A stretch of DNA of 64,000 bases from JACDAN01 sp963834825 (GTDB lineage: Bacteria; Actinomycetota; Thermoleophilia; Gaiellales; Gaiellaceae): NCBI GenBank assembly GCA_963834825.1, contig CAWICZ010000015.1, forward strand, positions 186,001 through 250,000. The letters are read 5' to 3'. Both the position numbers and the translations under genes were made by a program. The notes under the pieces were generated by a model, which did not search any database, was not told the origin of the DNA, and was given only the letters and a program-made list of their open reading frames with translations. Positions 43,672 through 52,671 of the stretch are shown here, piece by piece; positions within the stretch are counted from its first letter, which is position 1, and each line of letters starts with the position of its first letter.

Positions 43672-44337
43672 TTGCTGGCGATCCTGTACGACATCCACGG
43701 GAACATCGACGCCCTCGACGCCGTGCTCGCCGAGGCTGAGGCGGCGGGGGCTGACCGCTACCTGCTTGGCGGGGACTACGGAACTCCGAGCCCCGCGCCG
43801 CATGAGACGCTCCAGCGGCTTCGCGCGCTGCCGAACGCGACCTGGATCCGCGGCAACGGCGAACGGTGGCTGCGCGAGACCCCGGAGATCCCCGAGGTAC
43901 AGCAGGCGTACCGGGACTTCGAGGGGACGATGACCGAGGAGGAGATCGACCGCTTGTTCTCGCTGCCGGTGGAGGCCGAGCTGGACGGGGTGCTGTACGT
44001 GCACGGATCGCCGCTCTCGGACGTGGACAGCTTCGCGCCTGAGCCCCAGGACGGTGAGGAGCGGCTCCTTGCCGGCGTCAGAGATCGGACGATCGTCTTC
44101 GGCCACAGCCATCAGCAGTTCCGGCGGCCGGGCCCGGACGGCACCGACCTCGTCAACCCCGGCAGCGTCGGCATGCCGCTGGACGGTGACGTGCGCGCCG
44201 CCTGGGCCACCTGGAACGGCGACTTCGATTTCCGCCGGACGGACTACGACTTCGAGCGGGCGGCAGCCGCTTATCGCGCGATGGGCGGCGAGTTCGGCGA
44301 GTTCGTGGCCGATCGGATTCTGAAGGGCTCCGACTAG
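43672..44337 (+). CDS. YfcE/MJ0936-type metallophosphoesterase
   Basis: 221 residues. Metal motifs DIHGN (here YDIHGN, not the usual SDIHGN), LLGGDYG, IRGNGERW, VHGSP, and VFGHSHQQF then VNPGSVGMP. Probably a phosphodiesterase on nucleotides or phosphoesters. TTG start 10 bp after the CBS gene; 3' end overlaps the convergent osmC-like gene by four bases. Confidence 0.88.
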   Translation: MLAILYDIHGNIDALDAVLAEAEAAGADRYLLGGDYGTPSPAPHETLQRLRALPNATWIRGNGERWLRETPEIPEVQQAYRDFEGTMTEEEIDRLFSLPVEAELDGVLYVHGSPLSDVDSFAPEPQDGEERLLAGVRDRTIVFGHSHQQFRRPGPDGTDLVNPGSVGMPLDGDVRAAWATWNGDFDFRRTDYDFERAAAAYRAMGGEFGEFVADRILKGSD

Positions 44338-44771
44338 GCGAGCGACGCGTCCATCGAGATGTCGACGTTGTCCTTGAGCGCTTGAGAAACCGGGCAGTTC
44401 TCCTTGGCGCCCTCGGCCGCCTGACGGAACTGCGCCTCGTCTACGCCGTCGACCTGGCCGCGGATCGTCAAGCGCATCGTCGTCAGACGGAAGCCGTCCG
44501 GCGTCTGATCGAACGTCGCCGTCGCCTCACTCTCGATCCGCTGCGGCGGATTGCCGCCTTCGGCCAGCCCGTTCGCGAGCGCCATCGAGACACAGGTCGC
44601 GTGCGCCGCCGCGATCAGCTCCTCCGGGCTTGTGTTCTCGTCGGCCTGCACGGCCCGCGAGCTCCATTTGACCGTCGCGTTATCGAGGACCCGGCTCTGC
44701 GTCGAAACCGTGCCCGACCCTCCCATGAGGTCGCCTTCCCAGACGGCGTTCGCGGTGCGCTCAACTGCCAT
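44334..44771 (-). CDS. OsmC-family peroxiredoxin
   Basis: 145 residues. Redox cysteines Cys60 (AAAHATCVSMALA) and Cys126 (KENCPVSQAL), and SPEELIAAAHA, are OsmC hallmarks. Reduces organic hydroperoxides. The ATG at 44771 lies inside the 3' end of the rarA reading frame, so the two share a message. Confidence 0.92.
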   Translation of the reverse strand: MAVERTANAVWEGDLMGGSGTVSTQSRVLDNATVKWSSRAVQADENTSPEELIAAAHATCVSMALANGLAEGGNPPQRIESEATATFDQTPDGFRLTTMRLTIRGQVDGVDEAQFRQAAEGAKENCPVSQALKDNVDISMDASLA

Positions 44772-46034
44772 CGTCCTCCCCCTTCTCCTCGCCGGAACCG
44801 GACGGTCGATAGTAACGGCGCCCCTTCAGCTCGTCGGGCAGGTGGTCGACCTCGAAGCCTTCGGGATCGGTGTGCGGGTAGATGTAACCCCGGCCGCGCC
44901 CGAGCTTCTGCGCGCCGTAGTAGCTCGTGTCGCGAAGCGCGTCCGGCGGACGCAGGTGACCGTGCTCGCGAACGTCCTTCTGCGCCTCGCTCAGGGCCGT
45001 CGATGACCGCGTTGGACTTCGGCGCCCGGGCGAGGTAGATCGCCGCCTGGGCGAGGTTGAGCTGGGCCTCCGGGAAGCCCGACGTGCTCGAGCGCGTGCG
45101 CGGCCGAGACGGCGACCTGCAGCGCCCGAGGATCGGCGTTGCCGATGTCCTCGGAGGCGAGGATGATCATGCGCCGGGCGATGAAGCGGGGGTCCTCGCC
45201 GCCCTCGAGCATCGCGGCGAGGTAGTAGAGCGACGCGTCGGCGTCCGACCCGCGCATCGACTTGATGAACGCGGACGTGAAGTCGTAGTGCGCGTCGCCG
45301 CCCTTGTCGTACACGAGCGGGCGCTTGCGAGCGGCGTCCTCGACGTGGTCCTCCGTGATCGCGGTGCCCTCCGCCTGCGCGGTCTGCGCAGCCAGTTCGA
45401 GGATGTTGAGCGCGTTGCGAGCATCTCCGCCGGCCCTGCGCGCGATGTGCGCGACGATCTCGTCGGCCGCGTCCGCTTGCAGCTCTGCGAGTCCTCTCCG
45501 AACGACGATCTCGAGCTCCGGCTCCGAGAGGGTCTCGAGCTCGTAGATCTGCGTGCGGCTGAGGAGAGCCGAGTTCACCTCGAAGTACGGGTTCTCGGTC
45601 GTCGCCCCGATCAGCGTCAGGACGCCCTCTTCGACCGCCGGCAGCAGCGCGTCCTGCTGAGCCTTGTTGAACCGGTGGATCTCGTCGAGGAAGAGGATCG
45701 TGCGGCGTCCAGAGGCGCCGAGGCGCTCGCGTGCGCCGCTGATCGTCGTTCGCACGTCCGAGACGGATGCCGAGACCGCCGAGAGCTCCTCGAACTCGGC
45801 GCCGGTTTGATTCGCGACGATCCGGGCCAGTGTCGTCTTCCCGCTTCCGGGCGGGCCGTACAGGATCATCGAGCGCACGCGGTCGCCCTCGATCGCGAGC
45901 CGCAACGCCGAGCCCTCGCCGAGGATGTGCTCCTGGCCCACGAAATCCTCGAGGCGCTGCGGGCGGAGTCGAAGCGCCAGCGGCGCGACGTCGGGGAGAC
46001 GCTGGTCGGCGGCATCCGAAAAGAGGTCGCCCAT
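44761..46034 (-). pseudogene. rarA: replication-associated recombination protein A (RarA/MgsA), two frameshifts
   Basis: AAA+ ATPase of the clamp-loader clade: LRPQRLEDFVGQEHILGEG, ILYGPPGSGKTTLARIVA, ILFLDEIHRFNKAQQDALLP and GATTENPYFEVN, intact from ATG 46034 to about 45076. There an extra C on the plus strand (CCTCCGGG, 45068-45074) shifts the frame. The next family block (AQLNLAQAAIYLARAPKSNA) is in another frame, and a second extra base in AGGG (44993-44996) shifts it again to SEAQKDVREHGHLRPP and on to a stop at 44761. Both are one-base gains in short homopolymers: sequencing error or recent decay. Confidence 0.85.
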
Positions 46035-46057
46035 GACAGGAAAAGTATGCTGGCGAG

Positions 46058-46813
46058 GTGGGTGGGAGAGACGCGACGGAGGCCCCACCGGGCCATGGAA
46101 CCGGCGAGCCTGACGACGAGTTCGCCCCGGTGCTCCCGGGCCGCGGCGGCAGCGACTACGAGCGCTACCTGCGCACCGACGAGCTGCTCGACCTCCAGAA
46201 GACGCCGAAGGAGTCGGCCCACCGGGACGAGCTGCTCTTCCAGACCGTCCACCAATCGTCCGAGCTGTGGCTGAAGCTCGCGTGGTCCGAGGTCGAGGAG
46301 GCGACGAGGCTGATTCGGGAGCGCAACCTGCCTGCGGCGCTCCGGCTGCTCCGGCGCTCGAACGACTGCATGAAGACGGTGGTCTCTCTGCTCGACATGC
46401 TCGAACAGATGTCGCCGTGGGAGTACACACGCTGGATCCGCCCGGTGCTCGGCCACGGGAGCGGCTTCGACTCACCCGGCTTCCGGAAGATCCGGGAGCT
46501 CTCGCCCGAGCTCGGCCAGGCATTTCACGAGGTTCGGCGCGAGCAGGGGCTCGAGCTCGTCGAGCTCTACCAGCGTGGTCGCGAGCACGAGGAGCTCTAC
46601 CAGCTTGCCGAGGCGCTGACCGAGTGGGACGAGCGGGTCTCGTTCTGGCGCATGCGCCACTACCTCGTCGTCGCTCGCGTGATCGGCGACAGCGTGGTCG
46701 GCACACAGGGCACCCCGGTCGAGCTGCTGGGCGGGCTGATCAAGAACAGGATGTACCCGGAGTTGTGGCAGGCACGAAACGAGTTGACCGAAGCTGCGAA
46801 AGAGGAGGATTGA
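46058..46813 (+). CDS. kynA: tryptophan 2,3-dioxygenase
   Basis: 251 residues from GTG 46058. Haem dioxygenase motifs: YERYLRTDELLDLQ, HQSSELWLKLAWSEV, SPWEYTRWIRPVLGHGSGFDS, and RHYLVVARVIGDSVVGTQGTP. It opens tryptophan to N-formylkynurenine. No kynurenine formamidase or kynureninase gene is in the window. Divergent from rarA with 23 bp between starts. AGGAGG at its 3' end serves the next gene. Confidence 0.93.
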   Translation: MGGRDATEAPPGHGTGEPDDEFAPVLPGRGGSDYERYLRTDELLDLQKTPKESAHRDELLFQTVHQSSELWLKLAWSEVEEATRLIRERNLPAALRLLRRSNDCMKTVVSLLDMLEQMSPWEYTRWIRPVLGHGSGFDSPGFRKIRELSPELGQAFHEVRREQGLELVELYQRGREHEELYQLAEALTEWDERVSFWRMRHYLVVARVIGDSVVGTQGTPVELLGGLIKNRMYPELWQARNELTEAAKEED

Positions 46814-46814
46814 C

Positions 46815-47612
46815 TTGCCATTTGAAGAGCTGAAGGCTCGTCATGCAGTGGTTTGGGGCTTGGGCCCGTACCAGGGCATCACCGAGACGATCACGGACAT
46901 CCATCGAGCGGTGATCGAGCGCCTCGATCCGCAGCCGGGGCAACGGCTGCTCGACCTCGCCACCGGCACCGGGGCGGTTGCGGAGCTCGCCGCCGGGACC
47001 GGCGCCGAGGTCGTCGGGGTCGACATCGCTCCCGGCCTGATCGAACAGGCAAAGGAGCGCGCTGCGGAGCGCGGCCTCGACATCGACTATCGCGTCGGTG
47101 ACGCCGAGGCGCTCGAGCTCGAGGATGCGAGCTTCGACCTCGTCGCCTCGACGTGCGGCGTGATGTTTGCTCCGGACCATCAAGCGGTAGCTCGGGAGCT
47201 CGCCCGCGTGACGAAGCCGGGCGGCCGAATCGGTCTCGCCTGCTGGACGCCCGATTCCGGGCTCGCTCAGGTGTTCGAGGTCATGCGCCCATTCCAGCCT
47301 GCACCACCTCCTGCCGGCGTCGGGAACCAGTTCGACTGGGGCCGCGAGGACTACGTGAGCGATCTGCTCGGCCAGGACTTCGAGTTGGAGTTCGTCAGCG
47401 GCGACTCCGTGCTCGAGGCAGAGTCGGGTGAAGCGATCTGGCAGCTGTTCTCGACCGAGTACGGGCCGACGAAGGTCCTGGCCGACTCCCTCGACGAGGA
47501 GCGGCGTGAGGAACTGCACCGCGGCTTCGTCGACCTCCACGAACGCTCGCGCGCCAACGGTGGAATCGGCTTCTCGCGGACGTACGTGCTGACGTCTGGG
47601 ACGCGTCGGTAG
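46815..47612 (+). CDS. SAM-dependent methyltransferase, tandem copy 1
   Basis: 265 residues. UbiE/Methyltransf_11 type: LLDLATGTGAVAELAAGTG (motif I), VVGVDIAPGLIEQAKERA, SFDLVASTCGVMFAPDHQ, RVTKPGGRIGLACWTPDSG. TTG 46815 follows AGGAGG six bases upstream, immediately after kynA. The next gene is a close paralogue. Confidence 0.9.
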   Translation: MPFEELKARHAVVWGLGPYQGITETITDIHRAVIERLDPQPGQRLLDLATGTGAVAELAAGTGAEVVGVDIAPGLIEQAKERAAERGLDIDYRVGDAEALELEDASFDLVASTCGVMFAPDHQAVARELARVTKPGGRIGLACWTPDSGLAQVFEVMRPFQPAPPPAGVGNQFDWGREDYVSDLLGQDFELEFVSGDSVLEAESGEAIWQLFSTEYGPTKVLADSLDEERREELHRGFVDLHERSRANGGIGFSRTYVLTSGTRR

Positions 47613-47646
47613 GTGACGGCGACCCCTGCGAGCTAGAGGCCGATCG

Positions 47647-48444
47647 TTGCCGTTCGAGGAGCTGAAGGAGCGCCAGGCGGCCGTCTGGGGATCGGGCCCG
47701 TATCAGGGCATCACGGAGACGATCGCCGACATCCATCAGCGGGTCGTCGGCGCGCTCGATCCACAGTCGGGCCAGCGAGTGCTCGATCTGGCCTGCGGGA
47801 CCGGTGCCGTCGCCGAGCTCGTCGCCGGCCGGGGCGTGGAGGTCGTGGGGATCGATCTCGCACCGGCGCTGATCGATCAGGCGAAGGCGCGCGCTGCCGA
47901 GCTCGGGCTCGAGATCGACTACCGCGTGGGAGATGTGGAGGCGCTCGAGCTCGAGAACGCGAGCTTCGACCTCGTGGCGTCGACCTGCGGCGTCATGTTC
48001 GCGCCGGACCACGAGGCGGTCGCCCGCGAGCTCGCGCGGGTGACCAAACCCCAAGGGCGGATCGGGCTGGCCTGCTGGAGCCCGGATTCCGGCGTGGCCG
48101 GCCTCTTCGACGTCATGCGTCCATTTCTGCCGCCGATGCCGGAGGGAGTCGGCGATCAGTTCGACTGGGGTCGCGAGGAGTACGTTCGCGGCCTGCTCGC
48201 AGATGACTTCGTCCTCGAGCTCGAGACTCATGATTCGCCGCTCGAGATGGATTCGGGCGAGGCTGTCTGGGATCTCTGGTCGCGCGACTTCGGTCCGACG
48301 AAAATGCTGGCGGAATCGCTCGAGGGGGAGCGGCGAGACGACTTCCATCAGAACTTCGTCGAGCTCCACGAACGCTCGGGCACGAACGGTGGAATCCACT
48401 TCTCGCGTACGTACCTCCTGACGCTCGGAACGCGCCGCCCGTGA
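47647..48444 (+). CDS. SAM-dependent methyltransferase, tandem copy 2
   Basis: 265 residues, colinear with the preceding gene and sharing most of the first 150 residues (FEELK.R.AVWG.GPYQGITET, VLDLACGTGAVAELVAGRG, FDLVASTCGVMFAPDH). The last third diverges more. Same length and start context (TTG). A tandem duplication; its stop overlaps the M20 peptidase start by four bases. Confidence 0.9.
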   Translation: MPFEELKERQAAVWGSGPYQGITETIADIHQRVVGALDPQSGQRVLDLACGTGAVAELVAGRGVEVVGIDLAPALIDQAKARAAELGLEIDYRVGDVEALELENASFDLVASTCGVMFAPDHEAVARELARVTKPQGRIGLACWSPDSGVAGLFDVMRPFLPPMPEGVGDQFDWGREEYVRGLLADDFVLELETHDSPLEMDSGEAVWDLWSRDFGPTKMLAESLEGERRDDFHQNFVELHERSGTNGGIHFSRTYLLTLGTRRP

Positions 48445-49745
48445 CGACGATCTCACTGCGTGAGGAGACCGCCGGTCTCCTCCAGGAGCTGATCCGCCTC
48501 GACACCGTCAATCCCCCGGGGAACGAGACGGCAGCCGCCGAGCACCTCCGGGCCTACCTCGAGTCAAACGGGGTCGCCTGCGAGCTCTATGCCAGGGTGC
48601 CGCACCGCGCCAACCTGGTCGCCCGTATCCCCGGCTCGGGCGACGGCCCGCGGCTCCTCTTCCTTTCGCACACCGACACAGTCCTCGCCGACCCGCAGGA
48701 GTGGGAGCTCGATCCGTGGTCCGGCGAGCTCCGCGACGGTCAGGTGTGGGGCCGCGGCGCGCTCGACATGAAAGGGCAGGTCGCAGCCAGCGCCGTCGCG
48801 CTCGCATCGCTGGCCCGCGAGGGCTTCGAGCCGCCCGGCGATCTGATCTTCGCCGCCTGCGCCGACGAGGAGGTTGGAACCGGCTTCGGCCTCCAGTGGC
48901 TCGTCCAGGCGCACCCCGACGCAGTCCGGGCGGAGTACTGCATCAACGAAGGCGGCGGTGACCGGCTCATCCTCGATGGTCGCGTGTTCTACGTCTGCTC
49001 GACGGCGGAGAAGATGAGCGCGCCTTTCCGGCTAACGGTGCACGGCCGCAGCGGGCACGCGTCGCGCCCCGGCATCGCCGACAACGCACTCGTCAAGACG
49101 GCGCCGCTGATCGAGCGCCTGGGGTCGTTTCGGGACGAGCCCGAGGTGGGACCCGAGCTGGCGGCGTTCCTCCGCGCGGTTTGCGGCACGGTCCCGACGG
49201 CCGATGAGGCGATCACTGCCGCCCGTCGCGTCCATCCGCTTGCCGGCGACATTGTCGAGCCGTTGCTCGGAACGACGCTGGCGCCGACGATGATCGAGGC
49301 CTCCAAGAAGCGAAACGTGATTCCGAACCGTTGCGAGCTGACCGTCGACTGCCGGATCCTGCCCGGGCACACCCGGGACGAGGTCGAGGCCAAGGTCGCG
49401 ACGCTTCTCGACGGCAGCCAGTACGAGCTCGAGTGGATCGAGGCGCAGGGCGGGACGCGCTCGTCGGTCGAGACGCCGCTCTGGGACGTGATCGAGTCCT
49501 TCGTCGCCGAGATCGAGCCCGAGGCGCAGGCCGTTCCGCTCCTCGTTGCCGGCTTCACCGACAGCCACTGGGTTCGAGAGGCATTCGGGACGGTCGCGTA
49601 CGGCTTCTTCCCGATGCGGACGATGGAGTCGGAATTGGCGGCTCGGTTGATCCATTCCGCCGACGAGCGGATCGACCTCGATGACCTGGAGCTCGGCGTG
49701 CGCTTCCTTCGCCACGCGGCGGAGGGCGTCGCCTCGCTACCGTAA
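48441..49745 (+). CDS. M20-family peptidase (ArgE/DapE/CPG2-like)
   Basis: 434 residues. Zinc sites: LFLSHTDTVLADPQ, the bridging Asp in GRGALDMKGQVAAS, CADEEVGTGFG (catalytic Glu and ligand Glu), then the lid domain (RLTVHGRSGHASRPGIADNA) and a late ligand His in GFTDSHWVREAFG. Hydrolyses an amide such as an N-acyl amino acid; the substrate is not set by sequence. Confidence 0.92.
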   Translation: MTTISLREETAGLLQELIRLDTVNPPGNETAAAEHLRAYLESNGVACELYARVPHRANLVARIPGSGDGPRLLFLSHTDTVLADPQEWELDPWSGELRDGQVWGRGALDMKGQVAASAVALASLAREGFEPPGDLIFAACADEEVGTGFGLQWLVQAHPDAVRAEYCINEGGGDRLILDGRVFYVCSTAEKMSAPFRLTVHGRSGHASRPGIADNALVKTAPLIERLGSFRDEPEVGPELAAFLRAVCGTVPTADEAITAARRVHPLAGDIVEPLLGTTLAPTMIEASKKRNVIPNRCELTVDCRILPGHTRDEVEAKVATLLDGSQYELEWIEAQGGTRSSVETPLWDVIESFVAEIEPEAQAVPLLVAGFTDSHWVREAFGTVAYGFFPMRTMESELAARLIHSADERIDLDDLELGVRFLRHAAEGVASLP

Positions 49746-49749
49746 TCGC

Positions 49750-50538
49750 ATGGAAGAGAAGCTCAGGCTCGGCGGCATGGCACTCGCGAACGGCGTGCTC
49801 GTGCACGGGCCGAACGCGTGGGCCTGCGCGGTCCGCACGCCGGACGGCACGCTGAAGGAGGCAGCCGCGTACAAGCGATTCCGGGCCGCGGAGGTCAGGC
49901 AGCCGCTCCTCCGCGGGCCGGCCCGTGTGCTGGAGCTCTTCGCGCTCCTGCCGGAGCTCAGGCGCGAGTTGCCGGAAGCGAGACTGCCGTTCGAGCGGCC
50001 CGCCGTCCTCGCCGCGCTGGCGGGAGGGGCCGTGGTCACGCACGCTGTCCGACGCTCGGGGCTGGGGCCCGCCACCAAGGAGCTCGCCGCCGGGCTCGCC
50101 TCGCTCGGCCCGGCCGTCGTCGCGCTTCGAGGCTCGACGCTCGCCGCCTATCACGGCGCCGAGCACATCTCGATCGGCACCTACGAGCACGGAGAGCCGC
50201 GCGAGAAGGAGCACGAGCGCTGCGGCTCGCACCTCGTCGGCCCAATGCTGGCGACGATGGCGGTTGGGAACGCGCTCGCGGCCAAGGCGCCTGCGCGGTA
50301 CCGCGGGCCGGCACGGCTCGCTGCGTCGCTCGGTGCGCTCGCGACGTCCACCGAGATCTTCGCGTGGATGACGCGGCACCCGGACAGCCGGATCAGCAAG
50401 GTGCTGGCGAGACCCGGCCACGAGCTCCAGCACCGGCTTGCGACGGACGACCCGTCACCCGAGCAGCTCGAGGTCGCCGAGGCGGCGCTCGCCGCGTGCC
50501 TGCGGCTCGAGCAGGAAACACATGGCGGTCGGCACTAG
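49750..50538 (+). CDS. DUF1385 (YqhQ-like) membrane protein
   Basis: 262 residues. LRLGGMALANGVLVHGPNAWACAVR at the start and AAYHGAEHISIGTYEHG in the middle are DUF1385 hallmarks. Weak hydrophobic segments (about 83-95, 170-205) suggest partial membrane association. Function unknown. Starts five bases after the M20 gene. Confidence 0.85.
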   Translation: MEEKLRLGGMALANGVLVHGPNAWACAVRTPDGTLKEAAAYKRFRAAEVRQPLLRGPARVLELFALLPELRRELPEARLPFERPAVLAALAGGAVVTHAVRRSGLGPATKELAAGLASLGPAVVALRGSTLAAYHGAEHISIGTYEHGEPREKEHERCGSHLVGPMLATMAVGNALAAKAPARYRGPARLAASLGALATSTEIFAWMTRHPDSRISKVLARPGHELQHRLATDDPSPEQLEVAEAALAACLRLEQETHGGRH

Positions 50539-51604
50539 AGGCAGGCGGCTTCCGCCGGAGATCTTCGACCTCCCCGTCGAGAAGATGCGGGAGGGCTACT
50601 ACACCGACGAGTACTTCAACCGCACGCGAGAGGTGCTGCTCGAAGACGAGCGCCGCCCCCGGGTCGTCATGCAGGTCTTCCAGCGCAAGCACGCCGTGCT
50701 CGCCGGGATGGACGAGGCGATCGCGATCCTCAAGCTGTGCTCCGACGACTGGGAGTCGCTGACCGTCCACGCCCTCTACGACGGTGACGAGATCTCGCCG
50801 TGGGAGACGGTGATGACGATCGAGGGCGACTACACCGGCTTCGGTCACCTGGAGACGCTCTACCTCGGGGTGCTTGCGCGGCGGACGATGATCGCGACGA
50901 ACGTGAAGCGCGTGGTCGAGGCGGCGAACGGCAAGCGGATCCTCTTCATGCCGGCGCGCTACGACCACCACCGTGTGCAGACGGGCGACGGCTACGCCGC
51001 CTACATCGCCGGCTCGACGATCGGCGTGCCGATCGGCGTGACGACCGAGGCGAACGCCTCCTGGTGGGGCGGTCGCGCGATCGGCACCGTTCCGCATGCG
51101 CTGATCAGCTCGTACGGCGGAAACACCGTGCTGGCGGCGACCAAGTTCGTCGAGCACTCGAACCCGGACCTGAACGTCGTCGTCCTCGTCGACTTCGAGA
51201 ACGACTCCGTCGGGACGGCGCTCGACGTTGCGCGGGCGCTGGGCGATCGGTTGTGGGGCGTGCGGCTCGACACGTCGAGCACGATGGTCGACCGCTCCCT
51301 CTGGCATGAGCTGGGTGACTTCGACCCGCGCGGCGTCAACGAGCGGCTCGTCCGAAAGGTGCGGGATGCACTCGACCGCGACGGCTTCGAGCGGGTCAAG
51401 ATCGTCGTCTCCGGCGGCATGAATGCCGAGCGGATCCGCGAGTTCGAGCAGCGCGGGGTGCCCGTCGACTCCTACGGCGTGGGCTCCGCCCTGATCCGCG
51501 GCGAGAACGATTTCACCAGCGACGTCGTGCTGACCGACGGCCGCGCGTCGGCCAAAGCCGGGCGCCGGTACCGGCCGAACGACCGGCTCGAGCTCGTCGA
51601 ATAG
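50522..51604 (+). CDS. pncB: nicotinate phosphoribosyltransferase
   Basis: 360 residues from ATG 50522, overlapping the DUF1385 gene by 17 bases. GYYTDEYFNRTREVL, VMQVFQRKHAVLAG, GHLETLYLGVLARRT, ARYDHHRVQTGDGYAA, LVDFENDSVGTALDVARALG and IVVSGGMNAERIREFE fit the short actinobacterial/archaeal NAPRTase branch. Converts nicotinate and PRPP to NaMN. The facing gene may supply nicotinate. Confidence 0.9.
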   Translation: MAVGTRGRRLPPEIFDLPVEKMREGYYTDEYFNRTREVLLEDERRPRVVMQVFQRKHAVLAGMDEAIAILKLCSDDWESLTVHALYDGDEISPWETVMTIEGDYTGFGHLETLYLGVLARRTMIATNVKRVVEAANGKRILFMPARYDHHRVQTGDGYAAYIAGSTIGVPIGVTTEANASWWGGRAIGTVPHALISSYGGNTVLAATKFVEHSNPDLNVVVLVDFENDSVGTALDVARALGDRLWGVRLDTSSTMVDRSLWHELGDFDPRGVNERLVRKVRDALDRDGFERVKIVVSGGMNAERIREFEQRGVPVDSYGVGSALIRGENDFTSDVVLTDGRASAKAGRRYRPNDRLELVE

Positions 51605-51606
51605 CG

Positions 51607-52626
51607 CTACCGGACGAGCGCTGGGATGCCCGGCCAGCTCTCGATCGGGTCGGTCGAGCGCACGACGTGCATCCCGGCCGCGGCGAAGCGCTCGAAAGCG
51701 GCATTCGCCTCCTCCGTGTAATCCATGCCGGGAACGATCACCGGCGACGTGCAGTCCTCGAGCAGGTAGGTGCGCGGCGCAAGGGCCTGCTCGCGCTCGT
51801 CGTCACCCTCCAGCAGGTCGTCGATCGTCCAGGCGACGCAGTGGCTCTTCGCCTGACCGGCGACCACGATCGCGTCGTAGCCCAGGAGCTGCTGGATCAG
51901 AAGGTCGTTCATGCCCGCGATGGTCACGCCGTCAGGTCCCTCGGTCACCTCCGGCCCGAGGATCGAGTAGTGCTCGGTCAATGGGTTGTCGCCCTTGACC
52001 TGGAACGCCGGCTGGCTCGACCGGGCGATCGTATGGAAGAAGATCGCCTCCTCGACTGACGAGACGAGCGCATGGCTGACTCCGCCGAGCAGCGCGTGGT
52101 ACGGCCAGATCGTCAGCCGGTACTTGCTGCTGCGCGCCAGCTTGCGCGTGTAGTCCAGCAGCTGGTTCTGAGCGTAGTCGGCCTCGAATCCGGCGCCTTC
52201 CACGGCTGCCGGGTTGATCCTCCAGCGACCTGCCTCGACGTCTTCGGGGGTGACGAGGGTGTAGGGCTCGGGATGGCGCCCGTCCTCGTCGACCAGCCAG
52301 ATCGGGTGGAAGATCTGCATCGCCTGGTGCGTGTCGAGCGTCGGGATCGTCGCGGTGATCGCTCCGAGGTTTCGGTACAGGAACTCGCAGAGCCGCCGGT
52401 TGTCGTTCTCGGCCCCCTGGACGTAGAGCTCGAAGCCGGGGATGCAGAACGTGTTCTGCACGTCGACGGCTACGAGGCAGATTCGAAAGCCGTCCTCGAG
52501 CGCGGGTCGCAGGCCATGCTCCTCGCTCCAGGCCTGGGCATCGAGAGCGCGCTGCTGGTACGGAACGCGCCAAACCTCGCCGGCGCGGCCCGCGTCGAAG
52601 TGGGGCGGGAGCGGAAGCTCGCGCAT
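51607..52626 (-). CDS. isochorismatase-superfamily cysteine hydrolase (nicotinamidase-like)
   Basis: 339 residues, longer than a typical nicotinamidase. CLVAVDVQNTFC gives catalytic Asp55; LDTHQAMQIFHP resembles the nicotinamidase metal loop (DxHxxxxxxH); the nucleophile is Cys263 in AGQAKSHCVAWT. Being convergent and 2 bp from pncB, it is probably the amidase that makes nicotinate. N-terminal 45 residues are an extra segment. Substrate not proven. Confidence 0.8.
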   Translation of the reverse strand: MRELPLPPHFDAGRAGEVWRVPYQQRALDAQAWSEEHGLRPALEDGFRICLVAVDVQNTFCIPGFELYVQGAENDNRRLCEFLYRNLGAITATIPTLDTHQAMQIFHPIWLVDEDGRHPEPYTLVTPEDVEAGRWRINPAAVEGAGFEADYAQNQLLDYTRKLARSSKYRLTIWPYHALLGGVSHALVSSVEEAIFFHTIARSSQPAFQVKGDNPLTEHYSILGPEVTEGPDGVTIAGMNDLLIQQLLGYDAIVVAGQAKSHCVAWTIDDLLEGDDEREQALAPRTYLLEDCTSPVIVPGMDYTEEANAAFERFAAAGMHVVRSTDPIESWPGIPALVR

Positions 52627-52671
52627 GCTCAGAGCCTATAGCCGGGCCGCTCGGCTGCCGATAGGCCCTCT

